A stretch of DNA of 64,000 nt from Nostoc sp. FACHB-110 (lineage in GTDB: Bacteria > Cyanobacteriota > Cyanobacteriia > Cyanobacteriales > Nostocaceae). The notes below the pieces were generated by a model. It had not been told where the DNA came from and did no database searches. It saw nothing but the letters and a program-made list of their open reading frames with translations. The translations under genes were made by a program, and so were the position numbers. Location: the NCBI RefSeq assembly GCF_014697425.1, contig NZ_JACJRU010000007.1:152634-216633 (forward strand). Reading direction: 5' to 3'. This document shows positions 47,635-56,536 of the stretch, piece by piece (within the stretch, counting starts at the first letter, position 1; each line of letters begins with the position of its first letter).

Positions 47635-47673
47635 GCCACTGAGGGAGTCGGGAAACCCGCCCAACGCAGTGGC
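47635..47673. repeat. 39-bp structured palindrome, copy A
   Basis: GCCACTG and CAGTGGC form the outer stem, with inner stem CGGG/CCCG. A second copy of the same length and inner sequence is inside the MITE at 48888-48926, with GCCATTG/CAATGGC as its outer stem. The paired C-G to T-A change keeps the helix intact. Confidence 0.75.
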
Positions 47674-47699
47674 TCACTTTTTACTTTTGTCTTGTTGTA

Positions 47700-48485
47700 C
47701 TAGTTATTTAGCTGATAAAGTATTTTATCTTCTCTAATTTGTTCATCAGGAAACTGAAAATCTTCCCCAACAATAAATCTTTGAGTATTATCACTAGGAT
47801 AAGTTTTAACATAAATCAGACAACCATTTTTGGAAGCAGGACTGTAAGGACAATGAGGTGAATAACGTACCCAACTATAAGCTGGGTAATCCCCCAATTC
47901 ATCACTCCACGTCCCTTCAATTACAAAGATTTCTTTGACTTCATTCTCAACCACATTAGATAATGCAGTACCAGGCTGCCACTGTTCAATCCAAACTTTT
48001 TCTGGATAATCCATTTGCTCATAGAGAAGTTTGACTTTAATCTCCGGGATAATTCCAGCTTGCCAAGGCAATTCAAAAATATTTACTCTTACTTGCCGAC
48101 GAGTTTTTCCGCCATGTTGGCGTAACTTAACAAAAGTGAGGCATCCTTCATCACTATAGGGACGGTGAATAAAACCCTCTGGGTTGAGCAGATAAGTTCC
48201 TGGCGGATGCACACCAGTTTCGTCTTGAAAATTACCTTGAAGTACTAAAATTTCTTCTCCACCAGGATGACCATGTAGACCAAAAAAACCACCTGGCTCA
48301 AATTTTGTCAGCATTGTTACTGGATGACTTTGGACATCCTGATCAGACTCAAAACAACCAAACAGAATCCCGGTATGAAGTGTTTTATACCAAGTTAACG
48401 AATTGGATAAAACTGCGGCACGGCTGAACGAGTCATGGTTGATTTTTTGGGGTTGCCACAGACTTAAAGAAGAAGAAGATTTCAT
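47700..48485 (-). CDS. ChrR-like bicupin protein
   Basis: A 261-residue double cupin. The first cupin, VTMLTKFEPGGFFGLHGHPGGEEI and VLQGNFQDETGVHPPGTY, has the HxHx(4)E metal-binding arrangement seen in anti-sigma ChrR C-terminal domains; the second (VENEVKEIFVIEGTWSDELG, DYPAYSWVRYSPHCPYSP) is related but lacks a full His set. The ChrR zinc-binding N-terminal domain is not present, so this is only the cupin part. It is transcribed opposite to pirin and converges with it. A role in oxidative-stress sensing is inferred from context. Confidence 0.75.
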   Translation of the reverse strand: MKSSSSLSLWQPQKINHDSFSRAAVLSNSLTWYKTLHTGILFGCFESDQDVQSHPVTMLTKFEPGGFFGLHGHPGGEEILVLQGNFQDETGVHPPGTYLLNPEGFIHRPYSDEGCLTFVKLRQHGGKTRRQVRVNIFELPWQAGIIPEIKVKLLYEQMDYPEKVWIEQWQPGTALSNVVENEVKEIFVIEGTWSDELGDYPAYSWVRYSPHCPYSPASKNGCLIYVKTYPSDNTQRFIVGEDFQFPDEQIREDKILYQLNN

Positions 48486-48833
48486 AGTCAGCTTTGATTT
48501 TATTTGTAGTTAAGAGTGCAGATTTGAGAGCATCTAAATTGAGATTGTTATCTCAAGTAAAGTTAGATTTTTTAGACCTTTGAGTGATGCCTTATTTATC
48601 TGCTTAATTAACAGTCACATCAATTTAATTAATTACTTTAAAGCGATCAATTTGCTTTATGATTCCGTAAAAATACTGAATAAGAAGTAACTTTATATTA
48701 ACTTTTTATAAAATTTTTATGGCTTCGCGGACTGACTAATTGACAGAAAAGCCAAAATAACACCTAGATTTTGCAATGATATTTGAGCGATGCCTGCTGC
48801 GGTCTGCGCCTACTCCAGCATCTTTGCCTTTCA

Positions 48834-49158
48834 GAGGTTGTTTTAAAAGTCTAATTTATTACTTGTCTTAGCGATTAGAAATCGCGCGCCATTGAGGGAG
48901 TCGGGGAACCCGCCCAACGCAATGGCTTGGCTACACAGACAAAACCCCTGACGCTCCTGCGTCGCTAAAGCTACGCTAACGGGTTCGCCAGTCGCCTGCG
49001 GAGGGAAACCCTACCAAGAGCGCTGGTCTCACCACCTGCGTGGGTTCAAAACCATTGATTTTCATTAGTCCGTGCAGGTGGTCACTGAGCTTGTCGAAGT
49101 GCGGACTTTGTTTGTGTAGTAGCAAATTATATTCGCCCAAAACTTTTAAAACATCCTC
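48834..49158. mobile_element. MITE (long copy) with TCA target duplication
   Basis: A 325-base element with ends GAGGTTGTTTTAAAAGT (48834-48850) and, inverted, GAGGATGTTTTAAAAGT (49142-49158). It is flanked by TCA on both sides (48831-48833 and 49159-49161). The interior holds several hairpins (for example 48888-48926 and a long one with ACCACCTGC / GCAGGTGGT near 49037 and 49074). It shares ends with the 164-base copy at 17839-18002. No transposase is present. Confidence 0.8.
48888..48926. repeat. 39-bp structured palindrome, copy B, inside MITE
   Basis: Outer stem GCCATTG / CAATGGC, inner CGGG/CCCG, identical layout to 47635-47673. The outer base pair difference is compensated on both sides, which indicates selection on the folded form. 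Confidence 0.75.
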
Positions 49159-49503
49159 TCAACTCGTGCCTCCGTTAAGTTGGCATTACTTATCAGTAAT
49201 ATTGATATTTTTAATGATGTAATTTCATCTCAATTCAAGCATAAAATCCTGGATAAGAAATAAATTTATCTAATTTTTATATCTTACTAAGTAATTTTCT
49301 TTAAAAGAATTTAAATAATTAACTACTTGCTAAATTCAGCTTCATAGAATCTATAGATAAAGAATTATCAAGACGATAGATAGTTTGGGAAGCATAAATA
49401 TGTAGGACACAACCATCATAATTGGGGTTGGCATCTGCATAGCAAATCGTACTGATATCAAATTAGTAACTCATTAGCCAAGTACTCAAATCTCCCAAAA
49501 TCT

Positions 49504-51216
49504 ATGAAGCTAAATCACAATCTTTATCTATACTCTTCTCTTGCTAAATTTAAACTTCTCAATAAAAGTTATACTGCAAAAATTATGTCAGTAGCTTTCT
49601 TAGGAACTCACGTACCGTTGCTAACATTGCTATTTTGTTTCGTGACATCTAACTCTTATTCTTGGGATATGGCGTTGCGAGTGTTGCTCATTGCTTTACT
49701 CGCTACCCTAGCAGGTACGGCGGCAACTCTTTATGCACTGCGTTATCTTCTAGCTCCGGTAATTTTGACATCGGCAGCATTGCAAGATTATTTATATAAA
49801 CAACAATTACCTCAACTACCTACAGAATTTGCTGATGAAGCAGGTACTTTAATGGCTGACACTGCACAAACTCTGTATAGATTAGATGAGTTAATTCATC
49901 AAATTACTAACTATGACAATTTGACTGGATTACCCAATCGAGATTTGTTTTGCGATCGCCTTTATGAGATGGTATCTCAATCTCAAAATCAACAGCAACT
50001 TGTAGCCATACTCTTACTAGGTATTGATGATTTTACAGGTCTAAGTCATGGTTTAGAACATGAGAAAACTAATTTACTATTAAGGGCAGTTGCTCAACGT
50101 TTAACCAACTGTGTAGCGCAAACAGATACTTTAGCACGTCTAAACCAAAATGAATTTGCGATCGCTCATATTGATATCTTTTCATTTGAGAGCGTCATTA
50201 AATTATCACAGTTATTATCTAGTAACTTATCTAAACCTTACTTTGTAGATGGTCAGCAGATTCACATTACTGTCAGTATTGGAATCACTGTTGATCATTT
50301 AAGCGATCGTCAGAATGTAGACCAACTCTTGCAACAAGCTCACATAGCACTATATCAAGCCAAGCAGCAAGGACGTAGCCAATATCAGTTTTATTCACCA
50401 GAAATTAACGCCCAACTGCAAGAGCGATTAACCCTAGAAAACGAACTTCGTGGAGTGCTTGAACGCGGCGAGATGATTGTATATTACCAACCACTGATTG
50501 ATTTACACACCAGGCAAATTACAGCAATGGAAGCACTGGTGCGTTGGCAACATCCTACACGCGGTTTGGTGTCTCCCGCTAAATTTATTCCCATCGCAGA
50601 AGACAACGGTTTAATTGTACCGATTGGAGAATGGGTACTACGAACTGCTTGCGCTCAAAATCGTGCTTGGCAACTTGCCGGACTACCACCAATTCGCATC
50701 TCAGTTAACCTTTCAGCACGACAATTTGAAGCCGCAAACTTAGTAGATGTGGTCAGACAGACTCTCAAAGAAACAGAATTGCCAGTTTCTTATTTAGAAT
50801 TAGAAGTGACGGAAAGCTTTTTGATGGGTGATATTCAACGCTCAATTCACACCCTACAAGAGTTACGCGAATTAGGTGTATGCCTGGCACTAGATGACTT
50901 CGGTACTGGCTACTCTTCTTTGAATTACTTGAAGCGTTTTCCTATAAATATGCTCAAAATTGATCGGTCATTTGTACAAGATGTCACTTCTAATCCTGAT
51001 AGTGCGGCGGTAACTGATGCCATTATTGCTTTAGCTAAAAGCCTTCAGTTAAAAATCACCGCCGAAGGAGTAGAAACACAAGAACAGCTTGAGTATCTAC
51101 AAAAGCGCGGTTGTCAAGAAGGTCAAGGATATTATTTTGGGTTTCCTGCGCCAGCAGCCAAAATTACTGACTTACTCAAACAAAATGCTTCACCAATCAA
51201 AGAAGTAGCTGTCTAA
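49504..51216 (+). CDS. Membrane GGDEF/EAL protein with degenerate GGDEF
   Basis: A 570-residue c-di-GMP protein. Two N-terminal membrane segments (about 28-50 and 54-78) are followed by a HAMP-like linker and [23 protein letters not shown], the start of a GGDEF domain. Its active site reads LNQNEF instead of GGDEF (near residue 217), so cyclase activity is unlikely. The EAL domain (about 310-555) is intact: [52 protein letters not shown] and [14 protein letters not shown], so a phosphodiesterase activity is probable, perhaps allosterically controlled by the degenerate domain. It has no upstream operon partner. Confidence 0.9.
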   Translation: MKLNHNLYLYSSLAKFKLLNKSYTAKIMSVAFLGTHVPLLTLLFCFVTSNSYSWDMALRVLLIALLATLAGTAATLYALRYLLAPVILTSAALQDYLYKQQLPQLPTEFADEAGTLMADTAQTLYRLDELIHQITNYDNLTGLPNRDLFCDRLYEMVSQSQNQQQLVAILLLGIDDFTGLSHGLEHEKTNLLLRAVAQRLTNCVAQTDTLARLNQNEFAIAHIDIFSFESVIKLSQLLSSNLSKPYFVDGQQIHITVSIGITVDHLSDRQNVDQLLQQAHIALYQAKQQGRSQYQFYSPEINAQLQERLTLENELRGVLERGEMIVYYQPLIDLHTRQITAMEALVRWQHPTRGLVSPAKFIPIAEDNGLIVPIGEWVLRTACAQNRAWQLAGLPPIRISVNLSARQFEAANLVDVVRQTLKETELPVSYLELEVTESFLMGDIQRSIHTLQELRELGVCLALDDFGTGYSSLNYLKRFPINMLKIDRSFVQDVTSNPDSAAVTDAIIALAKSLQLKITAEGVETQEQLEYLQKRGCQEGQGYYFGFPAPAAKITDLLKQNASPIKEVAV

Positions 51217-51728
51217 AGCAGATGACAGGTGCTATTGTTTCTGCAGACTGATTTAATTGAAGCCACTGCATTTAGGTATGGTTTCAATCTAAAATCCAAA
51301 ATTGATGCACCTGTCACCTGCTATTTTGCCAGCAGATCATGTCACTGGATTTGATTTTATTGTGAAACTTGATTGTCAAAAGATTCAATTAACTACTCAG
51401 CCAGAAAATGTAGTTTTCTTAGGAAAGTAAGCTAAATTTTGAGGAATTTGAGAAAGCGATCACTGTTTTTCAAAACATAAAATTTTAATTTTATTTTTTA
51501 TATTGTATAGTTAAGCAGAAAAGTAGGTTGGGTGGAGCGATAGCGTAACCCAACAAAGTATGGTCAGATGTTGGACTGAGAAACGAAACCCAAGCGTATT
51601 GACATGAATATAGTATTAAGTAATAGTACTAGTAAATATTTGAAGATTGTAGATTAAACTGGTTCTTTAGATATAGTTGTTTTATATATAAGTAATTTTT
51701 TTAGTGCTGAAATTAATAGCAAATTACT
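51217..51728. other. Intergenic region with a short remnant frame and a repeat
   Basis: About 510 bases. A 41-codon plus-strand frame at 51305-51430 (LPADHVTGFDFIVKLDCQ, then TTQPENVVFLGK) has protein-like composition and may be the tail of a lost gene; I could not assign it. The arms GTTGGGT (51527-51533) and ACCCAAC (51548-51554) flank a GGAGCGATAGCGTA patch of a common cyanobacterial repeat. No other gene seen. Confidence 0.4.
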
Positions 51729-52262
51729 ATGCCATACCTGAAAGCTAAACATTTAACAAACAATAGTAACACATTTAATGAAATATCTGATAAAAATAAT
51801 CGTAAGCTAATATATGCAGCCGAAAAATTACGCTTTCAGTCAGAGCTTGATTTAGAAGATTATATTGAAGAAAGCTTTGAGCAAATATTTCCTGAGCTAA
51901 ACTTAATTAAACGTCAATTTTGCATTAAAATGCAACGATGCGATTTATTATGTTGTCATAAAATTTCTAAACAACCAGTAATTATAGAGTTAAAAAATGA
52001 AGAAGATAGAGGTATAGTTTCTCAATTAATTCGTTACCGAAAAGCTATTCTGATAGAGCAACCTTTTAAGGATAAAATTGATTACTCTTTACCTGTAAAA
52101 TTAATAGCGATCGCGCCCATATTTCATGAGGATAATTATTCGGATTATCATTTAATCGACATGGTATGTCAATCTGGACTCAAGCTAATCTATATCTATG
52201 TCAAGCCTCACAAGGTTCTATCAATACATTTCACTTGTTCATGTATTTACTTAAAGGCATGA
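51729..52262 (+). CDS. Putative PD-(D/E)XK nuclease-like protein, apparently frameshifted
   Basis: A 177-residue frame. Residues about 40-110 hold KLRFQSELDLEDYIEESFEQ, then MQRCDLLCCHK and QPVIIELKNEEDRGIVSQLI plus RYRKAI. The D-x(n)-ELK arrangement suggests a NucS-like or related PD-(D/E)XK nuclease that acts on DNA. After VKPHKVLSI the frame ends with a non-homologous tail (HFTCSCIYLKA), while another frame continues with a well-formed protein at 52166-52381. This indicates a frameshift, so the intact protein would be about 215 residues. No partner gene is recognised. Family assignment is tentative. Confidence 0.5.
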   Translation: MPYLKAKHLTNNSNTFNEISDKNNRKLIYAAEKLRFQSELDLEDYIEESFEQIFPELNLIKRQFCIKMQRCDLLCCHKISKQPVIIELKNEEDRGIVSQLIRYRKAILIEQPFKDKIDYSLPVKLIAIAPIFHEDNYSDYHLIDMVCQSGLKLIYIYVKPHKVLSIHFTCSCIYLKA

Positions 52263-52381
52263 AGCCACCTATTGATGAAGATACTTATGAATGGTGGAAA
52301 ATATATGAGAAGCAAACCCCCAATCATTTAGGCTGGTATGTTGATTTAGCTATAAATACTTGGGATTTTAGAATTAAATAA
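52166..52381 (+). pseudogene. C-terminal part of the nuclease-like gene in another frame
   Basis: The frame ends GMKPPIDEDTYEWWKIYEKQ and TPNHLGWYVDLAINTWDFRIK, a well-formed hydrophilic protein segment that overlaps the end of the preceding frame. It lacks a good ribosome binding site. The simplest reading is that it is the natural C-terminus of the nuclease-like gene, displaced by an indel between about 52190 and 52250. Confidence 0.45.
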
Positions 52382-52468
52382 TGCCAAGTTATCACTATCA
52401 TTAATTTAACTATAGCCGATCGCACCTGTAATTTGAAATTGTGCGATCGCTATTAACTCTGATTGTAC

Positions 52469-53926
52469 TTAACTTTTCTCATTACCCAACCCCAACAATC
52501 GGCGATATTCTTCTAGCTGCTTTTGTAATCCTTGTAATTGATCTAAAAATTTGCCAAAATCGTTATTATTATTGCCATTATTACCGTTATTACCATTATT
52601 CGGTGGATTTTCTTCATTTGTGGTGTTGTAATTTCTAACCCCTAGACTGTCATCGTAATATCGCAATTGTGTCCAGCTTCCTGTATTTTTAGTAGTGCTG
52701 TGGCTAGGAAGTTGTGATGGTGTATTAACTTGAGTATCGCTAGATGTAATATTGCTACTTTGGGTGGTATGTGATGTTTTAAGAGAGAATATTGGTGTGT
52801 CAGACATCGCTTGCTGTATAAATGAAGTGACATTAACAGAGCTAGTCTTGGCTGTTGATGTGTCACCTTCTGCCGTTTCTGTAATAATCTGACGCACTTG
52901 AGCAGGAGTTAAACTACGGTTAGCACTTAACATCAAAGCAACTACGCCAGCAACATGAGGAGTTGCCATCGATGTACCACTATAAGTAGCATATTGATTA
53001 TTTGGCACTGTCGAGTAAACACTAACTCCTGGAGCCGTCACATAAGCCAGTTGATTTGAGCCAGAACGATTTGAGAAGTCTGCTAAATTTTTGTTTTTAT
53101 CTACTGCTCCAACCGCAATTCCTGTATTTTTAGCATAGCGAGCCGGGTAGTCTGGTTGAGAAGCACCATCATTACCAGCAGCCATCACCACAACTACGCC
53201 TTTGCTGTTGGCATATTCAATAGCATTTTGAAGAGTGCTGTTAGAAAAACTACCACCCAGACTTAGGTTAATAATATTAGCTCCATTATTGACAGCATAA
53301 TAAATACCACTAGCTATAGCACTGTAAGAACCAGAACCAGAGTCATTTAAAACCTTCACTGGCATAATTTTGGCATCGTAAGCAATGCCAGTTACACCAT
53401 AGTTATTGTTTTGTCCTGCAATGGTTCCAGAAACATGAGTACCATGCCCATTTTTATCTAGAGTGTTGTTGTTATTGTTAGCAAAATTCCAACCTTGGAC
53501 ATCATCAATATAGCCATTACCATCATCATCTATACCATTACCAGCAATTTCTTTAGTATTAGTCCAAATATTATTTTTGAGATCCTCGTGGTTGTAATCA
53601 ACTCCAGTATCAACAACAGCAACAACTACACCTTTACCTGTATATCCTTTAGACCATGCTTCTGGTGCTTTTACCATATCAGCACCCCAATTATTACCGC
53701 CTAAATTCGCCACATCAGCAAAGGTACTTTTACCAGCTGCTTTAGCCACAGCCGCCGCAGCATTAACTAAACCATAGCCATTCGTTGAACTATAGCTTTT
53801 AGTGCTGACTGAAGAAATGCTTAAGCCATATTCATTTTGTGTCTGAAAAATATCTGATGAGGAGATAGTTTGATAATTTAGCCCGTTATGAGAAAGTAAC
53901 TGTTTACTAGTATCAGTAATGGGCAT
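52469..53926 (-). CDS. Subtilisin-like serine protease (S8)
   Basis: A 485-residue S8-family protease. The catalytic triad is visible: Asp in VVAVVDTGVDYNHEDLK (near 107), His in NGHGTHVSGTIAGQ (near 160) and Ser in GTSMATPHVAGVVAL (near 316). A Ca-binding loop (NGIDDDGNGYIDD) sits near 135. Residues 1-80 appear to be a short propeptide-like part with no Sec signal, and residues about 370-485 form a Ser/Thr/Asn-rich linker with an NNGNNGNN run and a coiled-coil tail (FGKFLDQLQGLQKQLEEYRR). Export route is unclear. The ATG has a GGAGA ribosome binding site. Cyanobacteria use such enzymes in extracellular proteolysis or cell-surface processing. Confidence 0.9.
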   Translation of the reverse strand: MPITDTSKQLLSHNGLNYQTISSSDIFQTQNEYGLSISSVSTKSYSSTNGYGLVNAAAAVAKAAGKSTFADVANLGGNNWGADMVKAPEAWSKGYTGKGVVVAVVDTGVDYNHEDLKNNIWTNTKEIAGNGIDDDGNGYIDDVQGWNFANNNNNTLDKNGHGTHVSGTIAGQNNNYGVTGIAYDAKIMPVKVLNDSGSGSYSAIASGIYYAVNNGANIINLSLGGSFSNSTLQNAIEYANSKGVVVVMAAGNDGASQPDYPARYAKNTGIAVGAVDKNKNLADFSNRSGSNQLAYVTAPGVSVYSTVPNNQYATYSGTSMATPHVAGVVALMLSANRSLTPAQVRQIITETAEGDTSTAKTSSVNVTSFIQQAMSDTPIFSLKTSHTTQSSNITSSDTQVNTPSQLPSHSTTKNTGSWTQLRYYDDSLGVRNYNTTNEENPPNNGNNGNNGNNNNDFGKFLDQLQGLQKQLEEYRRLLGLGNEKS

Positions 53927-54374
53927 AAGTATTTCTCCTCAATACAACTCATAAGTCATTATTGTTGGCAGCATTAACTGTCAAAACCTTTGCTATCTGG
54001 TTTTGTAGAGTAAATTTGCTCTCCTAGCTAATAATTACTATGAAATTCAAGGGCAAAATGCTGCTTTTTTTACAAAAAAAGATTCCAGATAATTTAATAA
54101 TTTTTAGCCGGAAATAGCCCTAAAAAAGACTTAGAAAGTATTTGAAAAAATTTACCTTGTTCCAAACAGTCCGAAAAACGCAGATAAAAATGATAGTTTG
54201 TTGATATTTATCAGTTTCTCGGCGATAGAAACACTCCCAGAATAATGCTCATACTATTCAGCAAAAATTGATACATTCCCATTAATAAATCAGCATTACG
54301 AAGCTTTTACACAATTTATCTGTCGCAATTATGATTTACTAAAATTGATAATTTTTATACCAAGCTTAAGGTTA
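53927..54374. other. Intergenic region between subtilisin gene and rloB remnant
   Basis: About 450 bases, AT-rich. It holds the promoter of the protease and the 3' region of the RloB pseudogene. No other gene recognised. Confidence 0.4.
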
Positions 54375-55007
54375 TTAAATATTCTCTAAACTTAATAAAC
54401 TGCTAATTAGTTTAGGCAACCCGCTACAGCAAGGATTTGAATGTTCATCTAATTCATTCGCTTCTATCTGTTTAGCAATTTTATTTGCACGCTGAATTGC
54501 TTTTTCGGTAAACGGTTTTAAGGGGTCTGGATAAAGACACATTGATTTATCGTAATTTTTTATGTGCTTTCCGAGAAACTTGATTAGTTTATCACGAGTA
54601 ACTTGAGCTAAATTGTCTTGAAAATGAAGTAAATACCACAGTTCAAAACAGGGGTTTGTAATTGCTAAATTAATCTTTTGACTTTTAGCTCTAGCAATTG
54701 CGCTATTCCACTGATCTCGACTTTTTTCAATATGTTAATCGCCATCAAAAACTGCCCAAGCATGATCATCTTTAGCCCACTCTTGATTATCTTTCATCTG
54801 CCGACGTTCTTCAATCAGCCTTTCAATTATGCTACGTGGGTCAGTTTTGCTTTGATGATGCAATACAATAATTTTTAAGGTTGGTAATTTTAAATCATTG
54901 CGAATGCTCTCGAAATATATTGGTTCTGTTTTACTTCCTTCACAACCAATCAGTATTTTCTGAGCAACTTTTTTGGTAGGTGGACGACGATTTAACTGTC
55001 TTGGCAC
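54375..55007 (-). pseudogene. rloB: RloB-family protein interrupted by an in-frame TAA
   Basis: The full frame is 211 codons from GTG 55007 to TAA 54375, and it is uninterrupted except for TAA at 54735-54737. The N-terminal part, RQLNRRPPTKKVAQKILIGC and EGSKTEPIYFESIRNDLKLP, plus VFDGD just before the stop, and after it HIEKSRDQWNSAIARAKSQ and LAITNPCFELWYLLHFQD then KFLGKHIKNYDKSMC, match RloB (AbiLii-like) throughout, so one base change (GAA to TAA) would explain it. RloB works with the RloA ATPase in a two-gene abortive-infection-like module. The GTG overlaps the end of rloA. Translation would stop after about 90 residues and lose the conserved NPCFELW segment, so the module is probably inactive unless the stop is suppressed. 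Confidence 0.75.
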
Positions 55008-56308
55008 TGCTCATCACCCTGCAAAATCATTTCTTCACTAGATGGCAGAAAGGGAACTGCCCCAAAGCGCCCGTCTAAATAAGCTTTATCAATTGCCAAA
55101 TCATTTCTAACATTAAAATCAGTCAAAGGATATAATTCAGTGCTGTGATCTGGGCGTTTTTGTGTAAACCAAATTTGGTCACGTCGTAATAAATTATTTC
55201 TTTGTAAAGTATTATCATGGCTTGTAAAAATCAGTTGTGCATTTTTAGGGTTAGTTTTTGGATTTTGGAATATTTTAATAATATTTTGTATAATATTTGG
55301 ATGAATATTAGTACCTAATTCGTCTACAATTACTAATCCACCTAATTCTAAATGTACTACTATTCGAGACGCTAAACTAAGTAATCTTTGGGTTCCCAAA
55401 GATTCCTCCTCAAATGACCAATTAACTGTTTTACCATCAGAATTTTCATGTATAGCAAATATGTTAAAGTCAAAATATTCCTCAGATTTCTTTTCAAATT
55501 TAATATCAGACAATCCTGTATCAAAGTTTTTTACAATTTCTAATGTGTTTTTGAAGATTTTTTTAGATGTTTCAACATCAGTATCTTGGCTCGCCGCAAT
55601 AAAAGCAAGAGCAAGCTTTTCGCTTCCTAAATGAATACCAGGCCAACGGCTTCTTAACCATTGTAGAAAAGTTTCAATTTTATCTACTTCTAATTTGACT
55701 AATGTACTTATAAATAACTCATTTTCTCGAATACTCTTCTGAAGTTGATTGTGAGGACCAGAAAAATCATCACCAGTTTTCCAGATAAATTTTTTACTAA
55801 CTTCATCCCATTGTCGAGAGAACAAACGACGAGTACGCTTAGTTTTTGATATAGAATAATCTAATTTTTCTATAACTACGTGTTTTTGGTTAAGTACTAG
55901 AGAATAAGTATAAATAGCATTATCAAATACAGTTCTTAGCTCAAATTTCGTTGGGTTATTTTCCGAAACATTATCTAATTTAAAAGGGTCTAATTTTGCG
56001 TATTTAAATTTTTTTTGAATTATGGCTGTTTCATGTATACCACTTGTCATCATGAGCAATAAATAATCCAGAGCTTGAATAACATTGCTCTTGCCTGATG
56101 CGTTGGCTCCAAAAATTGCTAAGACAGGTAATATATCAATATCCCAGCCTTCAATATGATACCCAGGTGTGATTTCATGGTCTAACTTCACTCGCTTGCG
56201 TTTGCTGTTTTGACTTTTCTGACGGGTACTTTGTTTTTGAGCAACTGCACTTAGCGTTACAGGCTCTTTAATTGAACGATAATTTTCAACAGTGAAGTCT
56301 ACGAGCAT
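54992..56308 (-). CDS. rloA: RloA-family AAA ATPase (AbiLi-like)
   Basis: A 438-residue ABC-like ATPase of the AAA_15/AAA_21 group. MLVDFTVENYRSIKEPVTLS is the typical N-terminus, FGANASGKSNV (residues 66-76) Walker A, and LGGLVIVDELGTNIHP the Walker B region with its Glu; LGTQRLLSLAS forms the signature motif and QLIFTSHDNTLQ the switch His. I start at ATG 56308 because the longer frame from TTG 56329 adds seven unlike residues. It shares 16 bases with the following rloB frame. Together they form an RloAB/AbiL-type defence module, where the ATPase senses phage or DNA damage and RloB is the effector. Only the RloA part is intact. Confidence 0.82.
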   Translation of the reverse strand: MLVDFTVENYRSIKEPVTLSAVAQKQSTRQKSQNSKRKRVKLDHEITPGYHIEGWDIDILPVLAIFGANASGKSNVIQALDYLLLMMTSGIHETAIIQKKFKYAKLDPFKLDNVSENNPTKFELRTVFDNAIYTYSLVLNQKHVVIEKLDYSISKTKRTRRLFSRQWDEVSKKFIWKTGDDFSGPHNQLQKSIRENELFISTLVKLEVDKIETFLQWLRSRWPGIHLGSEKLALAFIAASQDTDVETSKKIFKNTLEIVKNFDTGLSDIKFEKKSEEYFDFNIFAIHENSDGKTVNWSFEEESLGTQRLLSLASRIVVHLELGGLVIVDELGTNIHPNIIQNIIKIFQNPKTNPKNAQLIFTSHDNTLQRNNLLRRDQIWFTQKRPDHSTELYPLTDFNVRNDLAIDKAYLDGRFGAVPFLPSSEEMILQGDEQCQDS

Positions 56309-56536
56309 AATTGAATGCGTCTCAAGCAATTTTTTGTGACTTATTCACGTAAATCCTATCCTAAAGGTGAATAAATCTCCACTGCGGCGATAATTGTTCA
56401 TAGTTAACAGTAACCATAGTGCATTATCCTTAGTGGAATTTCACACTTTGAGATACCCAATAATATAGAGCTTGTAAAAACAGTGTTAGAGCGAAAATAG
56501 CATTATACGAACTGTAATCAAGGCAGGTATGGGGAA

